Part shown: in pieces, positions 43,801 through 54,660 of the stretch
Numbering within the stretch: the stretch's first letter is position 1
How the letters are laid out: the number at the start of each line of letters is the position of its first letter
Assembly (NCBI GenBank): GCA_020137815.1
Contig: CM035355.1
Location: 6,033,350 to 6,097,349, forward strand
From: Hormiphora californensis
Taxonomy: Eukaryota > Ctenophora > Tentaculata > Cydippida > Pleurobrachiidae
DNA length: 64,000 nucleotides
Reading direction: 5' to 3'
The notes under the pieces: model-generated
Database searches by the model: none
Seen by the model: only the letters and a program-made list of their open reading frames with translations
What the model was told of the DNA's origin: nothing
Program-made: the position numbers and the translations under genes

Positions 43801-44204
43801 GATAGAGAGATAGACAGATAGACAGATAGATAGATGGCTAGGAAGAGGAGGAGATAGATAGATAGATGGCTAGACAGATAGATAGATAGATGGCTAGGAA
43901 GAGGAGGAGAGAGATAGGGATAGAGAGGGAGACATATAGATAGATAGATAGACAGGGCGAGAAGGAGAGATAGAGAAGAGATAGAGGGATGAGAGGCCTA
44001 TAGAGGGAGACAGCTCATCAGGAAGACAGCTCATCAGGAAAAGGTTGTGGTGAAATTAGTACTACAACTATGCGAATACTACTAGGCTACTGACTACTCT
44101 TTATTATAGATATTCGGATATAGATATCCTAAAATATGGAAATTTTAGGGAGCTCCACATTCACAAGAGAACAATAAAACAAAAAACGTATAGAAACCTA
44201 CCAT
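40879..44204 (-). CDS. Multi-exon class A GPCR (~400 aa)
   Basis: Exons: 44204-44202 (start ATG alone before its donor), 43130-42958, 42801-42657, 42417-42280, 42197-42091, 41969-41838, 41681-41466, 41337-41193, 41033-40879. They give helix 1 (VVSVVIFVLIVTSVLLN), helix 2 (LSLSVSDLLYTVLP), helix 3 with ISATRMIAIQFPFKYHRI, helix 5 (VSHVLFMIMPFAIPGVAVL), a His/Asn/Gly-rich third loop, helix 6 (RQLLISALATLIL into FCLCYLCWWG) and helix 7 ending TTNPIIH, where the NPxxY Tyr is His. The E/DRY position is altered. All junctions fit except between 42958 and 42801, which is off by two bases. This means a missed micro-exon, another splice site or an indel. It is likely a plasma-membrane receptor; the ligand is unknown. 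The FPF motif after helix 3 is shared with the GPCR at 4537-5613. Confidence 0.8.
43755..43985. repeat. (GATA)n-rich interrupted microsatellite
   Basis: Runs of AGATAGATAGAT interrupted by GGCTAGGAAGAGGAGGAGA units, several of them directly repeated. It lies in the first GPCR intron. Confidence 0.9.
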
Positions 44205-44339
44205 TTTAAGTCAAGATTGAAGTTTGACGGTTCGAGTATTATGAACGAAGAGGATCTAGTTTGACTTTGAGTTCAAGGCAAAGTTACGTGTACCACATTA
44301 CAAAGTACTGTTAAAAGGTCATTACTGTTCTATAGGTCA

Positions 44340-44460
44340 TTATATTTATAGAAATTCTAATTCTCTCTTTTTATCTCTCCTATAGAAACTCTAATTCTCT
44401 CTCTTTATCTCTCCTATAGAAACTCTAATTCTCTCTCTTTATCTCTCCATCTATTCCTTT
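44340..44460. repeat. Three tandem CT-rich units of ~37 bp
   Basis: Three copies of TAGAAACTCTAATTCTCTCT followed by CTTTATCTCTCCTA. Upstream of the multi-exon GPCR. Confidence 0.85.
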
Positions 44461-47400
44461 CTCTCACTATATAGTACTCATCTTCAATAAGCTTTCAAGT
44501 GCTACTATTATATTGCGAGAGAATGAAGTAGATAATAGAGCTCTATAGTTGGATTGAAAAAGAACTAATGCTAGGAGTTTAATAGTGACGTAGAGAGGTC
44601 TAAAAATTTAATGCATCGATCAGCAAGTCATATATGTAGTTCAACATTGAGCACAAGTCGGTAATTGCTCGATTTTCAGGGCTTAATGGGACGATAAATC
44701 GGTTGTGAATTATATGGAACAATCCAATCTAGAGAGATCACCAATTGCTTTCCAGTTTCCAGTTTCCAGAAGGAACGAAAGGGAAAATTCTTCACTAAAG
44801 AAGCATTAGATAGCATCGTGTCACTTTGGTGTGTATGTCGAACTCTGTCAGAGCATCGTCACTATCTCGTGTATGGAACTGCAGTACAACACGGAAAACA
44901 ATGATTATCTCAAGAAATTGCAACAGCTGGTATCTGGCAAGTAACTACAAATGAGAGAATGATGTCAACTCAACTTCGGTAGTGCATTACCAATAAAAAG
45001 TGAGTGAGTAAGTCATATCTCATAAAGGCAGAAGTAGAGACTGAGAGACATAGGGAAAGACATAGAGAGAGACATAGACTAGAGAGAGAGGCAGAGAGAC
45101 AGAGAGAGGAAGAGAAATATATTTTCCATGTGCATAAGGATGTGTCTTTTGTATGAGGTATTCCTTTATCGAAAAGAGAGAGAGAGTATTCAAGTTGTAT
45201 ATTCGGAGAGCTCTGAATAAGTGGCTAATAATGCTGGGAAAACGGCAAGAAATGGGCTGGAGAGTTTTTCCCATTGCAGAAGGAAACGAACAAATAAATA
45301 GACAGAAAAAGACACTCCCAGTCCCACGACTATCTCAAAATTCTCTGTTATGGAATATGGAGCGCTTAATTCACGTAGCGGTAGTCTTCAAACGCCATGC
45401 ACTACATACAAGCCAAGCAGCAAGTATAATATACGGTATATTCATAAACCTTCCTCTACGCATGTGTATAGCACTCTAATTTGTTTGAACATATTCAAGA
45501 ATGGGGAAAAAAGGAAAACATATATGTTCGCTAATAAGCCGGCATAACCGGACTAATTAATTGACCCGTTTAACGGGGTTTTATATCCCTGGAAATATGA
45601 GGCTTTGATGACCCAACCGACATATGATCACTGTTAGAGCATTGACCTGACAGCATGATATCCCCGCCACATATTCATATAAAGGACCGGGGCAGCACGC
45701 GGTACGTGCCGGCAACTAAAATAGCGGGGTAGGCCTGATATGATAATGATTATATAATATGTGATCCAAGCATGTCATGCATCAGCATCATATTCATAGG
45801 ATCTGAAACTGTGAACAAACTGAAACCAAAAGTCATGCTGAACTAGTTTCATGCTGTGCTGTAGTGTAGTGTTTTTTTCAAACCCGGGGAAGGAGGGTCG
45901 AACAACTGCAGTGCTAGTTGACGCGTTGCAACTTACATTTTCATCATGGGTTGTGTTGGTTGTGTTGTGAACGGCAACGGGCATCAAAGCATTGAATTCT
46001 GCAGGGACGCTTGTTGTTGAGTAAAGGGAAGCACTGAAGCAGGGGAATCAAGTCCAAAACTTAGTATGGCGGTTAAGTAATAGTGTTTCAGTCGCTGATT
46101 CAGAGGTCTTGGTAATTTTAATTTTAGGCGTGGCTAGGTTGTAAATTTAGTTTTCATATTGACACGCCTTAAAAAGTAAACGGTTTTTTTCCAAAATGAA
46201 AATACCAAATTAAATAGCATTAACAAAAAATACAGGCTAAAGCTAACTGCATCATACTCATAATACTCATAATATGTACTAATTTTTGGTTTTGCCTTTC
46301 TCTCTTACTCTCTCACCCTCCTCTCACCCTACTCCCCTCTCCTTCGCTCTCTCCCATCTTCTTTTCTCTCCAATTGATTGCATTGTACATCACGCAGCAC
46401 GTCAATGATCGTAGAACGACAGAAAAAGTTGCCCGGTAATTGAATTTGAACCCCGCGGCTGATCTCAAACTCCTTTTTACGGATGTCAGTGACATGGACA
46501 ATTTACAAACGTGTCGCATCCTGATTACTCTTGGATTAACTTTTTCTCTCTAATCTCTCTATCTGTCCATCTATTTCTTCACATTTTCGGTGATACAAAA
46601 GGGGAAGTCACTCATAACAGATTTTACCCAAACCTCCTTCAAGCATATTAATTATTATAACCCTCTAAGGAGGCTTTAGGGTTCATGGTGTACGCTACAC
46701 TGTACAGTGTACACAGAGCATGTAATGAAACTATTCCAAACAGATAAGAGAGAATCTTTAAATACAAAGCTACCTATCACAAATTTCAGAGGAATTGCCA
46801 ATAAATTGTAATTTGGAAAGTTAGCGGGAAATTATTCGCATATTGCAATTTGCAATTAACTGCAATTAGTTCAATCAGCTCTACGTGATGTCAATTATAT
46901 TTGATTGTGAGCAGAAAGAGGAAGAGAAGGTAAAACTTATCGCACTAAAATAGAGATGGTTTTGTGTTTATTTGATTATTATCGATTTAAATATATGCAC
47001 AGTCATTTGGATACCGAATCCGATTAGAATTCAGATTATTTCTCACGGAAACATATATTAGGTCACTCTGTAATAATTATGAAATAACTAACTTCCTGCG
47101 CTCGAAAATATCTAGAAATTAGTTCCCTAAATAATGCTGATACAGGATATTATAATTTATAATTGAAGCCACAAAATTAATTTATCCCAGCAAATTATAT
47201 AAAGTATCAGTATGTGTAGTAATAATCGGATAGAACAAAGAGAGCGGGGGAAATAAAAAGAGGGACGTGAGCGAATGAGACAGAGAGGGAGTGGGATCGA
47301 AGAGAAAAAGAGAAATATTATGAAGGAGTAACACAAAAGCCTGGAAATGGTTTCCGGAAGAACGCGTGATAACAAAGACCAGGCCATGACGACAGATGAA

Positions 47401-49867
47401 ATTTGTATAGAACGTAACTTTCATATTCTTTCTTTTCTCTCTCAATGTCTCTCTCTGGAATTCTCCCTCCTCTAAAAACTGCATTCATCCCTATATCAGG
47501 ATAAACTTTACCGATTTACTAGTATTCTTTTCCAAGCATTCCTTTCCAATATACAGAATACTTCCCTAAAAACGGAGCTAAATCAGCTAACTATTAACTA
47601 GCTCGGAACTCAGAAGACAACTCAGTAAATTACTTGTTCTTTTGTCCAACCTTCCTTACTCAATGGCATGTCTGTTCAACTGAACTTCATTGAAAATGAA
47701 CAATAGTGCTAATAATAGATCATCTCATAAAGAAAGGGGGTTGCGGAAGTAATGGGAGACACGTGAGAACTCTCTAAAATTAAAAAGGGAGCAGTAATAT
47801 AATAGCGCACTCGTTATGATATAATAGTCGTGAAGCGATAATGGCTCTATAACTAGCCGTCACTTATCAGGTGGTAATGGTTATCTGCTTCTATATAGGG
47901 ATAGGAAATTAGTCACCAGACTAAAAATATAAGCTAGTTTAAAACAGTTGCAGTGCTGTAGTAGAGATTAGGCCACGCGACGCAGAGGCCTTTTCCACTG
48001 TTTTTAATGTACAGATGTACAGCATTAAGCCGAGATAATTAGTAATTACAATCGAGAGGTAATTATGGTACCTGTCAATGTACTACAGTAATCATGCAGT
48101 CCAGCTGTCAAGAGTGACACAATGCATAGAATTTAGATTAATTACTGATAATTACACCCCATTATGAATGGTCCAGACGTACCTTATCCAGAAGCGAATT
48201 AATTGTTCAAGGAGAGGGAGGTAGGGGAGGGAGAAAGATAGGAAGATAGAGTAGGGACATGCTAAGATATTAATGTTTGAAGGGAGAAGGTCCTCAAGGA
48301 TTAAAGAATGAACCTGACAAGTCCTAAAAGAGGCGCCATTACTTCGATATAAGTAGGCTAAAACGACGTCCAAGTACCGGTGTTATAGAGGTGGTGGGAA
48401 GGGGCAAGGGTTACGGTTAAGGGATGGGGACTTCTGATAAAAAAGTGGAAACCCCGCGACCCGGGTCTCTTGAAACATCTAAAAACCTAGATAACTACAC
48501 AAAAGAGGGGGCATAGGGGAGGAGAAGTCGAGTTAATAATCAGCACATTCAAAATGGAAACAGTAATTTAGCCGATACCCCGATTTAACGGACAAAACCC
48601 TTTCCCCCGCGGGTGCCGTTAAATCGGGGCCCAACTGTATATAGGCTGATGATGACAGAGAGAGAGAAAGAGCTGAGAGAGGAAGATCAGAGATAAAGAT
48701 AGAAAGATCAGGGGTTCAGGGAGAGAGAGGAAGAGAGAAAGCCAGAGAACAAGGAAAATAAACTCACTGGTGCAGATGACTTTGCACTTCATTTCTGGAG
48801 GCACTTAAGTCATATAAAATTAGTGAGGCGGTGAACGATAATCTGTGGCCGCACTTCCTTTAAATTTGATGACTCGATAAACGTGCTAATATTGTGGTAA
48901 ACATTCCGATATAATGGTTTCTGGTATGTCCTATAATAATAGCAAGGGCGGGGACTGATACGATACATTATCGAAAGAGGGCACGCGTGCACGTTCAATG
49001 CTGGACACATATAATTGATTCTAGCCAACAGCCGAAAGATTCTGAACCAGTTTTGTGGTTGCTGATATTGTCTATCACCGCAATCTTATAATGTTTTATC
49101 GACACTTAAATTCATTGAGTACTTGTCTAGTTTCAACACCAACCCATCCTTTCAGTTCTCAGAAAAGTTTTCTGAGAGTAATAATAAAACATGAGCAATT
49201 GAAAACAGTGGGACTAATCGGCTACATTCATTTGCCAACCACTAGAAAAAGCTGTGTTGGCGATAAAAAGGCATTAAGCTGAATTGAGAGCGTTATTAAT
49301 AAGTCAGGGACTGGTGTTTGAACAAGATCACGAAGGGTCAGCCCTCGACTCCCCCTAAATCTGTTCTAGTGTATAATCTGGTGTTTTTTCCGTGATGGCC
49401 CAAACATTTCCGAATAGCTAATGAGCTAGAACGGGGCTAGAACCCAAAAAGACCCAAACCGAGAACCCAAAATAATGCCAAGGACAGTTAAAATGAGTAC
49501 AAGAAAATGTAATGTATTTCTTGTATTTGAAAGACTGACAACGACTACTTTTATTACATGCGCGTCGTATGTCGGCCGCGCGCTAGGGAGGACAGAGAAG
49601 TGCAGCCACAAATTGAGCAGTAAAATGGAAAACAGACGTGCTATTTACGGTCGGGAGAATGAAAAATAATATCTTTATAAATAACATAAAAACGAATTTA
49701 TATCAAAAAAGAGTCCAGTACATGCTCTAGTTAAAAAGTCTTTGCAGCATTCTGCTTTTTATAACTGTAGTACGCTTTAAACGCTTTAAAAAGTTCGAAA
49801 TATATGCTAAATCGATAATTGTAACAGTTAGTGGTCGATCTGAGTCAAGAGTTTTTCTGGTGGTGTA
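44461..49867. other. 5.4 kb without a recognised gene
   Basis: AT-rich sequence between the GPCR 5' end and the sororin-like 3' end. I saw no splice-linked homology or structured RNA. It contains CT- and GA-rich tracts (45040-45115, 46300-46370, 48210-48250, 48655-48760) and a small pogo-like fragment (48580). A palindromic ATTGCAATTTGCAATTAACTG region lies near 46837-46868. The longest frames are under 110 codons and low in complexity. Confidence 0.5.
48580..48645. mobile_element. ~65-bp pogo/Tigger-like miniature element
   Basis: ATACCCCGATTTAACGGACA faces GTGCCGTTAAATCGGGGCCC, ending AACTGTATA. It is a close relative of the right end of the element at 53415-54533, reduced to almost only its inverted ends. 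Confidence 0.75.
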
Positions 49868-51864
49868 TTATTCAACAACTAGTTCCATCGCATCAAACTT
49901 TTTGAAGTCAGATTCGTGTTCTTCAACCCACCGCTCATACGCCTGAAAGAAAAACAGGGGGTTGTAAGGGTGTAGGGTACAAACAAAACCTGACAGGAAA
50001 TAGGTGACATAACTGATACTAAATAAACAAACAAACAATACAATACAGAAAGAGAGGATCTCTAAGAGAGAATAATGAGACAAAACACCATCATTACCTC
50101 TTCGTTTATTGCAGTTGGGGGATCACGTTGTTTAGTTTTCCTCCCTGCTGTCTCTGCAATAGAACAATCCTCACTCAGCGGATACATCGAATATCCCTCC
50201 TCTTCTCTCTCCTCCTCTTCCTCCTCATCATCTTCTTTTTCTTCTTCTGTCTGTTTAGGTTTGAAAACTTGCCGTACAGGGGTACGCAGCTGTGATTTAA
50301 ACCGTTTCGCTTTTGGAGGTTCAGGTTTCTCGGCAGTCTTGGATTTGATGTGAGGTTTTAGAGCTAGTCTTGAACTGTTCCCTGATTTGTTGTTTGAGAT
50401 GGGTGTCAGGTTACACTCAAATAGGTTCATACTTCGTTCCAACTCTTCTAGTTTACCATCCTGTACTGAGGGAGTGGAGGGCGTAGTGGGAGGAGGAGTT
50501 TCTGCTGATTTTGTTCGACGTTTCCGTTTGGCGAGGAGGAAGCTACAGATTGAGAGATCATTTTCCTCATTTCCAACCTGGATCTCCAAATCAGTAGACG
50601 CCTTCTTAGCGGGGGATTTGTAGATTGGGATACGGGATTCTTTCTCCATTTTGGTGATTAATGAGTCCATTTCTCGTTCTTTGTCTGCAGTATTGATGTG
50701 TTTCTTGGGTCGCAAACTCCTAGAACTACAATTCCTAGATTTATCTCCATCATCTGACTTATCAAGAGGCGCTTTGAACTCTTTGAAATCACCTTCCATT
50801 TCAGGTGTTTTAGGATCCTGAAGCAAGTTTGAAGCAGGTGTTTGTAAGGAGTCTACCCAATCAGCAACATGCTTCTTTTTCTGTTTGCTGTTGTATAATT
50901 TTAACACTGTTTCAGGCTCCCCTGTGGTGAGAGATTTCCTGCTACCAACTGTGTACACCACACCAGCAGAGGTTTCCTTGACAGGTACAGGTGTAGGTTC
51001 AGTCACAGGTACAGGTGTAGGTGAAAGTGGAGGTTCGGCTAGCACAGGTACAGGTGTAGGTTCAGTCACAGGTACAGGTTCAGCTGAAAGAACAGGTGTA
51101 GGTGAAAGTGGAGGTTCGGCTAGCACAGGTACAGGTGTAGGTTCAGCCACAGGTACAGGTGTAGGTTCAGCCACAGGTGTAGGTGCAGACTCGGTAGTAG
51201 GTGCAGGTTCATCCATAGGCACATGTTCAATGGGAACTGATTCAGCTACAGATGCAGGTTCGGTAGAAGATGCAGGTACTGGTCCAGATTTAGCTACTGG
51301 TGCTGGTTTTGTAGTAGTAGCTATAGGTTTAGTGGACTCCGATGTATCAGGTTCAGGTTCAGGTGAAGGCTGTTTGGGAACAGGTTCCGATTCTCCTACA
51401 TCTTGTAGTGGTTCTGAACTGGGTACATCAGGTTCTTGTTTCCTTTTTCCTCTACCACCCTTCTTAGCTTTCTTCTCGGTCTCCTTCACAGCTGATTCAA
51501 CCGCTTTCCTCTTCCTTCCTCTCCCCTTTCCCTTGTCCTCTGTCACACTGGGAATACTTTCAACAGGGGCAATTAGTGAGGGATCTGGTTCAAGAGGGTT
51601 CACTGTGTCCGGTAGCTGTTTCCTAGCTCTCAAACTCCTTCCGGAAACCACTTCATCCTTTGGAGGTGACGTGTTGAATGTCTCTTTTATTCTCTCAACT
51701 TTAGTCTTGGGAATCTCAAGTTTTGGTGTTTCCAACTTCTTCCTCCCTTTTTTGGTGGGTTTCTTGGTAGCAGGGGTGTTGGCAGGTCCTGATGATGAGG
51801 TTGAGGTGCGAAGGGGTCGACCCTTCTCAGGGGAGGTTCCTCGGTTCCCCCTTAGTCTTACCAT
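49868..51864 (-). CDS. Sororin-like (CDCA5) protein, 613 aa, 2 exons
   Basis: Exons 51864-50098 and 49942-49868 join in phase 0 to 613 residues. The protein is basic and disordered. The N terminus is SP/TP-rich (MVRLRGNRGTSPEKGRP), with KKGRKK and GRGRKRK stretches like nuclear localisation signals. A Pro-Thr-Val-Glu repeat region follows (residues about 185-295, units such as EPTPVPVLAEPPLSPTPV), and an acidic run before the end. The last exon encodes AYERWVEEHESDFKKFDAME then LVVE. That matches the conserved sororin C terminus (Trp, spaced Phe, then a terminal FDLLVE-type tail), which protects sister-chromatid cohesion. SICSFLLAKRKRR before a TP-rich stretch also resembles the ISFFLEKEN region. 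I see no FGF motif, and it is over twice vertebrate sororin length, nearer the long Dalmatian form. The assignment rests mainly on the tail. Confidence 0.55.
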
Positions 51865-52103
51865 CTAGGTGGGATGGGGGAGTTTGGTGATTAGGGAAGC
51901 CGGCAGAAGGGGGGATAAAGGAGGGGGAGTGGGAAAGAAAACACAGTTCTGCCATAAAATAATCAATAATTTACACACACTCCTTCGAATGAAATTTCTA
52001 AAAAAAAACCCAAACTCCCTATAATAGCCTGATATGTGACAGTCAACTCTGAAAAATATTGCAATTTCAATTAATACAGCCCTACTAGCTTACGAGAGAT
52101 GTT

Positions 52104-53140
52104 CTATTCCCGCTCAACAAGACCATGTTTATCTAGTGTATCACTAAGGGCATGCCCATCTTTGATATAATAACACAGGGTTGCCTTCTCATAATAATCA
52201 TTATCCAGTCCAATATTCTGAATCACATCCAACAAGGAAACAGATTTCCCTATAACTGGGGCACCCACTGCATACCTCATGTGGGCAAAGTGAATGTGAA
52301 GGCGATAGTAAGCTGGCTGGTAATGGAAATAAACCCTGAGAAGAGATTTAGGAACCTTAAATTTTTCCTTGATGACAGCAAGACACGAATCACGGAGTTC
52401 TTTCAACATCGGCAAGTGGGACTGATTTAAATCTCTGATACTGTAAATCTCCTTATCCTCCACAATCGCTAGACAGTACAAGTTCTCAGTACTAGACATA
52501 TCCCATTTGAGGTCGGCAGTTAGAACATACCCCTCTTTAGGGTCGTGTTTCCTCAGAATCACTCTGTCAGCTTCACTTTTACCGGACAGCAGGTTATCCA
52601 CCCATTGCATGTCGCTGAGATGGTCCATTATGTAGGGTCGAGTCACGGTATTGTATATCTCAGGGGTTTCCTCGACTAGATAAGCGGGTTTTTGTTTGAA
52701 TTTGTTGATGATTTTCTCGGTAGCAGGGTGGATTACTGTCGTTTTGAGAGAGTTAGTCCAGGCTGGAGGGTTTAGGTGAAACACGTAGAAAATATCGTTC
52801 TGCATCTTTAGTTTTAACTCTGAAAAAGGATGAAATAGATCAGAGAGAATGAATTATTTCTCAAGTACAATGAGCTTGAGGTCTTGAATATTGCATTCCT
52901 ATCCCCACAAAACCTACCAGATTTGGGCGATAAGAACTCCCTCACTTTCTCCTCATTGATACTGTTAACTTCAAACAATACCACAGCAGGGCCCTCCTTT
53001 CCTCTAATCTCTCCCAGGGTAAACACGACCCTCCCATCATCGCTCTGCCCCAGTAGCTCTGTTATGGAGAAGGTACTGATATCACCACCAACCGGGGAAT
53101 CCTCCTCTAGTTTGGGTTTCTTGGCTTCAGAACCGTTCAT
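52104..53140 (-). CDS. DCPS: Scavenger mRNA-decapping enzyme DcpS, 2 exons, 312 aa
   Basis: Exons 53140-52918 and 52819-52104 join in phase 1 to 312 residues (human 337). DcpS hydrolyses the m7GpppN cap dinucleotide left after 3'-5' mRNA decay. The HIT-family motif is YYRLHIHFAH, with the histidine triad. Other family stretches are KTTVIHPATEKIINKF, MQWVDNLLSGKSEADRVI, GYVLTADLKWDM, YSIRDLNQSHLPMLKEL and LRVYFHYQPAYYRLH. The N-terminal domain (FSITELLGQS, GPAVVLFE) is also present. I chose ATG 53140 because it follows the usual short acidic/basic head; an upstream in-frame ATG at 53251 is possible but adds unlike sequence. It lies 239 bp from the sororin-like gene. Confidence 0.96.
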
Positions 53141-53414
53141 CTGATGACTCTCTCTGGGGAAGGTGGTTAGTTTAATTGTTAGATCGGTTACTGGGATAGG
53201 GTAACAGGGGTTGGAATTGGGTACTTCAAGAGTTATCATTTTATGAGTCACATTTATTGGAGAGGTTTGTCACAATATTGGAGGGGTTTGGGGGGATGGA
53301 GGCAGTCCAGAAAGGGAGTCAGTATGAGAAAAACACGAGTTTTGAGAGAGCGTGAAAACAGGGAGACATCAATATAAGAGGGAATTACAGTTTTAAAACC
53401 TGGTTTCAATATAT
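53141..53414. other. DCPS upstream region
   Basis: Short gap between the DCPS start and a transposon. No gene; TSS signals not evident. Confidence 0.4.
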
Positions 53415-54533
53415 TACAGTCGGACCCCGATTTAACGGCCCCCGATTTAGCGGCACCCCGATTTAACGGCAGGATAAATTTCCCCCAAAATTTTTTTGAA
53501 ATTTTTTTTTGAAAATTTTTTGAAAAACCACGTCCGAATCGTGTTTCGAATCGGTGCATCTTATTGCATGTCTTGCCGGTAATTAGACGGTTCAAAACGA
53601 ACAGATATGTGATCCCCATGAGGCCCATCGAATCGCAATTTTGACGCTTGTTAAACTGGCCTCATGGGGATCACGTATCGGTTCGTTTTGAACCGTCTAA
53701 TTAGCGACAGGACGTGCGATAAAATGCACTGATTCGAAACACGATTCGGACGTGGTTGATATACCTTTGAAAAATTTTCATAACTTTTTTTGCAAAATTT
53801 TACAGAATTATTGTCAATGCTTTGATCGGTGCTCCCCATGAATTTCGCGTGAAACATTTGTTGATTGTGTAAAAAACTTGTTTTCACTTGTCACAATAGT
53901 TAAGCTCTCCGCATCCCCGGATCGAGCACTCTACCAGGATACTAACTTCTACATCTAGCTAGTATTTTGAAATTCAAATTCTTCCTCACCCCGCTTAAAG
54001 TGCCCCGATTCGGCATGGTATCATGTATCGGTTCGTCTAATTAGCAGCAAGACATGCGATAAGATTCACTGATTCGATAAACGATTCGGACGTGGTTGAT
54101 ATATGTAGTACTACAGTCGGACCCCGATTTAGGACCCCCCGATTTAGTGGCACCCCGATTTAGGGACAGGATTTTCCCCCCGATATAGGAAATTAACCTT
54201 ATTTGACCCAGATTTAGTGGACACCCCGATTTAGTGGACAAGAGCCATTCCCCCCGAGGGTGTCCCTAAATCGGGGTCCGACTGTACCTTGGAAAATTTT
54301 TATAACTTATTTTGAAATTATTTTGAAATTACTTTCTTTTTCTAATCAGAAATGATCATGTAATCAATACATGGAAATTGCATTTAACACTTTTAGTGTG
54401 TTTTAGTACAGCATTTTGGACAAAAATAGGGTTTTATGGGCCAAATATGCTCTACCCCGATTTAACGGACACCCCGATTTAACGGACAAAACCCTTTCCC
54501 CCGAGGGTGCCGTTAAATCGGGGTCCGACTGTA
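53415..54533. mobile_element. Pogo/Tigger-like non-autonomous element with a related copy nested inside
   Basis: It begins TACAGTCGGACCCCGATTTA and ends with the complement TCGGGGTCCGACTGTA, with TA at both ends, as Tc1/mariner-pogo elements have. Ends carry tandem CCCCGATTTAACGG units. The inside has fold-back modules: CCGAATCGTGTTTCGAATCG near 53535 facing CGATTCGGACGTGG near 53740. No transposase frame. It separates DCPS from CIR1. Confidence 0.8.
54112..54286. mobile_element. 175-bp nested pogo-like MITE
   Basis: TACAGTCGGACCCCGATTTA at 54112 and its complement ending at 54286. It interrupts a repeat seen intact nearby: GGACGTGGTTGATATACCTT (53747-53766) reads through there, but here TTGATAT and CCTTGG are split by this insert. 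Confidence 0.75.
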
Positions 54534-54660
54534 CTGATAATCACTACCACCCCCACGTTTTTATAAAACTCAAATTTCTCACAGCATTATATCTCAGATC
54601 ATTGTGTCTTTTTTTCTGAGTCACTATTCCCAATTCCCACAATGTCAATTCACATATATT

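Noticed and set aside
46430-46470. tRNA B-box-like GGTTCAAATTC on the minus strand
   Set aside because: No acceptor or anticodon stem can be drawn around it; at most a very decayed SINE.
50885-51868. 327-codon plus-strand frame rich in GTGVGS repeats
   Set aside because: It is the complement of the Pro-Thr-Val repeats of the sororin-like gene, with no splice or homology support of its own.
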